DNA from: an uncultured Collinsella sp.
Lineage (GTDB): Bacteria > Actinomycetota > Coriobacteriia > Coriobacteriales > Coriobacteriaceae
Assembly: GCA_902493985.1 (NCBI GenBank)
Contig: CABURR010000028.1
Coordinates: 1-27,016, forward strand
Direction: 5' to 3'
DNA: 27,016 nt
Part shown: piece by piece, positions 25,226 to 27,016 of the stretch
Position numbering within the stretch: the stretch's first letter is position 1
Layout of the letters: each line of letters begins with the position of its first letter
The notes under the pieces: model-generated
Databases searched by the model: none
What the model was told of the DNA's origin: nothing
The model's input: only the letters and a program-made list of their open reading frames with translations
Position numbers and translations under genes: made by a program

Positions 25226-26146
25226 GTGGCAACTCAGAAATTCACCGGCGTTATCCCTCCCGTCGTTGTTCCCGATACCGAAGACCACCAGCTCGATGTT
25301 GCCTCCTTTGAGCGCAGCATCAACCGCATGATCGATGCCGGCGTCGATGGCCTGTTCTTCTTGGGATCCTCGGGCGAGGTCGTCTTCTCCACCGACGAGC
25401 GCCGTCGCCAGATTATCGCCGAGGCCGTTCGTATCGTCGACCACCGCGTTCCCGTTCTGGTCGGCATCATCGACACCGAGACCGAGCGCATGATCGAGCA
25501 CGGTAAGGTCGCTCAGGAGCTGGGCGCCGATGCGCTTGTCGCCACCTGCCCGTTCTATGCCCTGCAGGGCATGACCGAGGTCGAGGAGCACTTCCGCATC
25601 CTGCATGAGGAACTCGACCTGCCCATCTTCGCCTACGACATCCCCGTGTGTGTCCACACCAAGCTCCCTTGGAAGCTCCTTGCCAAGCTCGGTGCCGAGG
25701 GCGTTCTGGCCGGCGTCAAGGATTCCTCGGGTGATGACATCTCGTTCCGCTACCTCGTTCAGGAGAACGAGAAGAACGGCCATCCGATGAGCATTCTCAC
25801 CGGTCACGAGGTTGTTGTCGACGGCGCCTACCTCGGTGGCGCCGACGGTTCCGTCCCGGGTCTTGCCAACGTTGAGCCCGAGGGCTACGTGCGTCAGTGG
25901 AAGGCCGCTCAGGCTGGTGACTGGGCTACCGTCAAGGCCGAGCAGGATCGCCTCAATGAGATTTCGCACATCTGGGATGTCACCTCGGGCGTCCAGGGCT
26001 ATGCCGGTGGCGTCGGCGCCTTCAAGACCGCTATGAACCTCATGGGCATCTTCGACAGCCCGACCATGCCGCGCCCGGTGAAGGCCATGACCGGCGAGAA
26101 CGTCGAGGCTATTAAGAAGGTCCTCCAGGACAACGGTCTCCTGTAA
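25226..26146 (+). CDS. NanA/DapA-family aldolase (N-acetylneuraminate lyase candidate)
   Basis: A 306-residue class I aldolase/lyase of the dihydrodipicolinate synthase superfamily, a (beta/alpha)8 barrel. It has the GSSGE carboxylate-binding motif (47-51), Tyr137 in YDIP and the Schiff-base Lys165 in GVKDSSGD. The Tyr and Lys numbers happen to equal those of E. coli NanA. The dihydrodipicolinate-synthase-specific Arg after the Tyr motif is absent (YDIPVCVHTK), which argues against lysine synthesis. N-acetylneuraminate lyase would give pyruvate and ManNAc; other 2-keto-3-deoxy-sugar acid aldolases remain possible. The start is GTG 25226 after AAGGAG (25214-25219); an earlier in-frame ATG at 25142 overlaps the upstream gene. 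Codon use is strongly C-ended, like the transporter genes. Confidence 0.87.
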   Translation: MATQKFTGVIPPVVVPDTEDHQLDVASFERSINRMIDAGVDGLFFLGSSGEVVFSTDERRRQIIAEAVRIVDHRVPVLVGIIDTETERMIEHGKVAQELGADALVATCPFYALQGMTEVEEHFRILHEELDLPIFAYDIPVCVHTKLPWKLLAKLGAEGVLAGVKDSSGDDISFRYLVQENEKNGHPMSILTGHEVVVDGAYLGGADGSVPGLANVEPEGYVRQWKAAQAGDWATVKAEQDRLNEISHIWDVTSGVQGYAGGVGAFKTAMNLMGIFDSPTMPRPVKAMTGENVEAIKKVLQDNGLL

Positions 26147-26153
26147 AGCTTCC

Positions 26154-26241
26154 CCAGGCACCCGATCTTGGGGCTCAAGTGGTCGGGCGTGACCCATTAG
26201 GTCAACGCCCGACCACTTTCACCCCAACCTCGGGCACCTGG
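26154..26241 (+). repeat. 88-nt imperfect long hairpin between aldolase and kinase genes
   Basis: The inner stem is 18 bp (26177-26194 with 26200-26218, one bulged A26204) with a CATTA loop. The outer part continues as 26154-26158 with 26237-26241, 26161-26165 with 26230-26234 and 26168-26173 with 26222-26227, broken by small internal loops. The tail AAAACC is not a U-tract on either strand. It could terminate, protect or process the message, or be a mobile palindromic repeat. Confidence 0.7.
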
Positions 26242-26259
26242 AAAACCTTTACCGCGCTG

Positions 26260-26278
26260 TGACGGCTAGCCTGACGGC
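26260..26278. repeat. TGACGGC direct repeat upstream of the kinase gene
   Basis: TGACGGC occurs at 26260-26266 and 26272-26278, 12 bases apart, about 45 bases before the kinase start. It might be a regulator site, but no promoter boxes nearby are convincing. Confidence 0.3.
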
Positions 26279-26300
26279 GCATTTCCTGTAGTTGTTTTTA

Positions 26301-26313
26301 TCTCCTAAGGAGA
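26301..26313 (+). promoter_or_regulatory. Palindromic ribosome-binding site of the kinase gene
   Basis: TCTCCTAAGGAGA is a perfect palindrome centred on A26307 and includes the AGGAG used by the ATG at 26319. A small fold with a 5-base loop could partly mask the site. Confidence 0.5.
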
Positions 26314-26318
26314 GCGAC

Positions 26319-27016
26319 ATGGAGAACAAGTACATTTGCTCCGTTGATATCGGCGGCACCAAGATTGCGACCGCCATTATGGAGTACCCGGCTGACGGTA
26401 GCGTGCCTCATCCCGTTTTTGAGGCCGAGGTTCCCACCGAGGCCCAAGAGGGCGGCGAGGCCGTCTTCCAGCGTATCGAGGCGTCCATCAAGGCTGCTCT
26501 CGAGGCGAATCCCGATGTCGAGGTCCTTGGCGTCGGTATCGGTGCCGCAGGCGTCGTCGATCCCAAGACGGGCGCCATCGCGTATGCCAACGAGATCATG
26601 CCCGGCTGGTCCGGCGTCCAGTTGGGGCCGCGTCTGCGCGAGGACCTCGGTCTTCCCGTTGCCGTTGTAGGCGACGTGCAGGCTCATGCTCTGGGCGAGG
26701 CCCACTGGGGCGTCGGCAAGGGCAAGTTCTCCGTCTTGTGTCTTGGCATCGGTACGGGCATCGGCGGCGCATATGTCGAGAACGGCCGCGTGATGCAAGG
26801 CTTCCATGGTGCTGCTGGCCATATGGGCCACATCGAGTGCTCGGCTGCCGCCGGCATTCCCTGCGCCTGCGGGCGTTCCGGCCATCTGGAGTCGGTTGCT
26901 TCGGGCACTTCCATTGGTCGAATGTACGATGAGCGTTTTGGCCGCGTCGACCCCAGCCGTCCTTCGGTCGGTCGCGATGTGAACGACCTGTGCCGCGCGG
27001 GCGACGCAAAGGCGAC
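26319..27016 (+). CDS. ROK-family sugar kinase, partial (NanK/glucokinase-like)
   Basis: The first 232 residues of a ROK kinase; the 3' end lies beyond the window. The phosphate motif DIGGTKI (10-16), GVGIGAAGVVDP (71-82), the candidate catalytic Asp119 in VVGDVQAHALGE, and the second phosphate loop LGIGTGIGG are present. The zinc-binding region reads GHIECSAAAGIPCACGRSGHLE: His171, Cys182 and Cys184 are kept, but the final Cys of C-x-C-G-x2-G-C is His189. Next to a lyase-like gene and a sugar-acid transporter, an N-acetylmannosamine kinase role is the most coherent, yet ROK kinases vary in substrate and glucokinase is possible. The ATG at 26319 has AGGAG within a palindrome upstream. Confidence 0.9.
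   Translation, partial: MENKYICSVDIGGTKIATAIMEYPADGSVPHPVFEAEVPTEAQEGGEAVFQRIEASIKAALEANPDVEVLGVGIGAAGVVDPKTGAIAYANEIMPGWSGVQLGPRLREDLGLPVAVVGDVQAHALGEAHWGVGKGKFSVLCLGIGTGIGGAYVENGRVMQGFHGAAGHMGHIECSAAAGIPCACGRSGHLESVASGTSIGRMYDERFGRVDPSRPSVGRDVNDLCRAGDAKA

Noticed and set aside
25226..26146. Dihydrodipicolinate synthase for lysine synthesis (dapA)
   Set aside because: The Arg expected after the Tyr motif is missing and the gene sits with a transporter, esterases and a sugar kinase, so a sugar-acid aldolase is more likely.

Overview
The window looks like a chromosomal segment of a GC-rich, gut-type actinobacterium, most probably Collinsella or a close relative in Coriobacteriia. This rests on the protein sequences, the GTG/ATG starts with strong AGGAG-type ribosome sites, and the gene mix. 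It was not confirmed by any search. No prophage, insertion sequence, tRNA or CRISPR array was seen. The window opens in the 3' part of a 5S rRNA and closes inside a ROK-family sugar kinase gene.

Layout. (1) 1-154: end of 5S rRNA and a strong intrinsic terminator. (2) 281-3834, plus strand: coaE, a small membrane-anchored lytic transglycosylase and uvrB, closed by a terminator. (3) 3854-9976, minus strand: an LTA-synthase-like membrane sulfatase, a Mrp/NBP35 P-loop ATPase, a BaiN/HI0933-type flavoprotein and a COG2509-type FAD protein. (4) 10170-17315, plus strand: uvrA with a LexA-like box upstream, then a tight ybaK-murJ-uvrC operon. All three nucleotide excision repair subunits lie within about 16 kb. 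(5) 17316-27016, plus strand: a scavenging locus. It holds a Tat-type lipoprotein solute-binding protein, a permease, a permease-ATPase fusion, a second ATPase, two tandem CE7/acetyl-xylan-esterase-like proteins, a NanA/DapA-family aldolase and a ROK kinase.

The last region is the most interesting. Binding protein, oligopeptide-class ABC transporter, sugar O-deacetylase, N-acetylneuraminate-lyase-like aldolase and ROK kinase together fit uptake and breakdown of an acylated sugar acid. Sialic acid (Neu5Ac and O-acetylated forms) is my leading candidate, but the substrate is inferred. The second esterase paralogue has Gly where the first has the catalytic Ser, yet keeps the aligned Asp and His.

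The locus is also rich in RNA-level structure. Its 365-nt leader contains a well-formed three-way-junction fold, whose closing strand has a second downstream partner, and a hairpin over the ribosome-binding site. Strong hairpins without U-tracts sit after the binding protein, after the transporter and between the aldolase and the kinase. The first of these could set subunit ratios; the leader could act as a switch.
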